Assembly: GCA_012516225.1 (NCBI GenBank)
Contig: JAAYWX010000394.1
Location: forward strand, 1-6,439
Direction: 5' to 3'
Length of the DNA: 6,439 nt
Source: Clostridiales bacterium
GTDB lineage: Bacteria > Bacillota > Clostridia > Oscillospirales > Oscillospiraceae
A program made the position numbers and the translations under genes. Below are positions 6,237 to 6,439 of the stretch, piece after piece. The stretch's first letter is position 1; every line of letters starts with the position of its first letter. The notes beneath the pieces are model-generated. The model had not been told where the DNA came from. It saw only the letters and a list, made by a program, of their open reading frames with translations, and searched no databases.

Positions 6237-6265
6237 TTGACATAAAGAGCAAATTAGTTTAGAAT
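6237..6265 (+). promoter_or_regulatory. Sigma-A promoter of the tRNA-Arg gene
   Basis: TTGACA (6237-6242), 17-bp spacer, TAGAAT (6260-6265): consensus -35, ideal spacing and a five-of-six -10. Start is expected near 6272, 64 nt before the mature tRNA. It lies 25 bp after the stop of the sigG fragment. Confidence 0.85.
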
Positions 6266-6269
6266 ACGC

Positions 6270-6311
6270 AAGTGCGGACTGGATTTCCGCTTGGATTTTT
6301 CTCCAGTCCGC
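6270..6311 (+). promoter_or_regulatory. Structured tRNA leader with alternative hairpins
   Basis: Starting at the predicted transcription start, GCGGACTGGA (6274-6283) pairs perfectly with TCCAGTCCGC (6302-6311). Alternatively GCGGA (6274-6278) pairs with TCCGC (6286-6290), a small hairpin followed by TTGGATTTTT. The two folds exclude each other. It may be an attenuator-like element, a processing signal, or the terminator of a former upstream gene. Confidence 0.5.
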
Positions 6312-6335
6312 CAAGTTTAATTTTATATATGCTAT

Positions 6336-6412
6336 GCCCCCGTAGCTCAGCAGGATAGAGCGGTCGCCTCCTAAGCGACAGGTCACTGGTTCGAATCCAG
6401 CCGGGGGTGCCA
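6336..6412 (+). tRNA. tRNA-Arg (anticodon CCT)
   Basis: A full 77-nt cloverleaf with encoded CCA. Acceptor GCCCCCG pairs with CGGGGGT, with a G-U at pair 1-72. The D-arm is GCTC/GAGC. The anticodon stem GTCGC/GCGAC closes the loop CTCCTAA, giving anticodon CCT (6370-6372). The variable loop is AGGTC. The T-arm has loop TTCGAAT and an A-C mismatch at the 49-65 pair. The discriminator is G. It reads arginine AGG codons. It has its own promoter at 6237-6265 and a likely terminator at 6421. tRNA-Arg(CCT) genes are common integration sites for mobile elements, but no second copy of its 3' end is in the window. Confidence 0.96.
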
Positions 6413-6420
6413 GAGTTCGC

Positions 6421-6439
6421 CGAAAACAATGTGTTTTCG
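6421..6439 (+). terminator. Probable tRNA terminator, cut by window end
   Basis: CGAAAACA and TGTTTTCG form a perfect 8-bp stem with a 3-nt loop right after the tRNA. The base of the stem and any T tract lie beyond the window, so the call is incomplete. Confidence 0.55.

Noticed and set aside
6273..6300. GTGCG at 6273 as a possible group II intron 5' end after the broken sigG
   Set aside because: It lies downstream of the tRNA promoter and inside a hairpin, no intron domains or reverse transcriptase are seen, and it is about 75 bp past the point where the sigG match ends.
6213..6335. Frameshift as the cause of the short sigG frame
   Set aside because: All three frames after 6198 were read by eye and none gives the expected region 2.3/2.4 sequence, so a single base error cannot explain it.
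1..6439. CRISPR array, toxin-antitoxin, phage or insertion sequence genes
   Set aside because: No regularly spaced repeats, no transposase or integrase motifs and no small paired genes were found on either strand.

Overview
The window looks like chromosome of a spore-forming, low-to-mid GC Firmicute, probably a clostridium of the Oscillospirales/Ruminococcaceae type. The grounds are strong Shine-Dalgarno sites (AGGAGG-like), TTG starts, sigma-A promoters with 17-bp spacers, a class II BirA with a Gram-positive-type operator, and a sigma-G gene start. The placement is inference from gene content; no database was consulted.

Left part, plus strand (1-2319): the end of one ABC exporter half-transporter gene, cut by the window edge at its Walker A motif, overlaps by 11 bp a complete second half-transporter of 569 aa. 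The motif differences between the two subunits fit a heterodimeric multidrug-type exporter with one degenerate and one canonical ATP site. A long hairpin at 2418-2460 probably ends this operon and also the converging peptidase gene.

Middle, minus strand (2528-5806): a peptidase-D-type Xaa-His dipeptidase (pepD) has its own promoter and a structured leader of about 95 nt. Upstream of it is a two-gene biotin operon, birA then bioY. Its promoter (TTGACA-N17-TAAAAT) has a -35 box lying inside one half of a probable BirA operator. BirA would then be both the biotin-protein ligase and the repressor of its own gene and of the biotin uptake gene. No biotin synthesis gene is visible.

Right part, plus strand (5849-6439): a good forespore-type promoter and ribosome binding site precede a sporulation sigma-G reading frame. 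It matches SigG well for about 96 residues, then breaks off inside region 2.3/2.4, adds four unrelated residues and stops. About 25 bp further on, a strong sigma-A promoter drives tRNA-Arg(CCT), through a leader with mutually exclusive hairpins. The first part of a probable terminator follows at the window edge.

The most notable observation is the sigG fragment with an apparently intact promoter next to a tRNA-Arg gene. It could be a partial duplication, a deletion scar, or one side of an element interrupting a sporulation gene. The window alone cannot decide. No complete, clearly undescribed system is visible. Smaller points of interest are an 11-bp motif repeated in three intergenic spots, the BirA operator layout and the asymmetric ABC pair.
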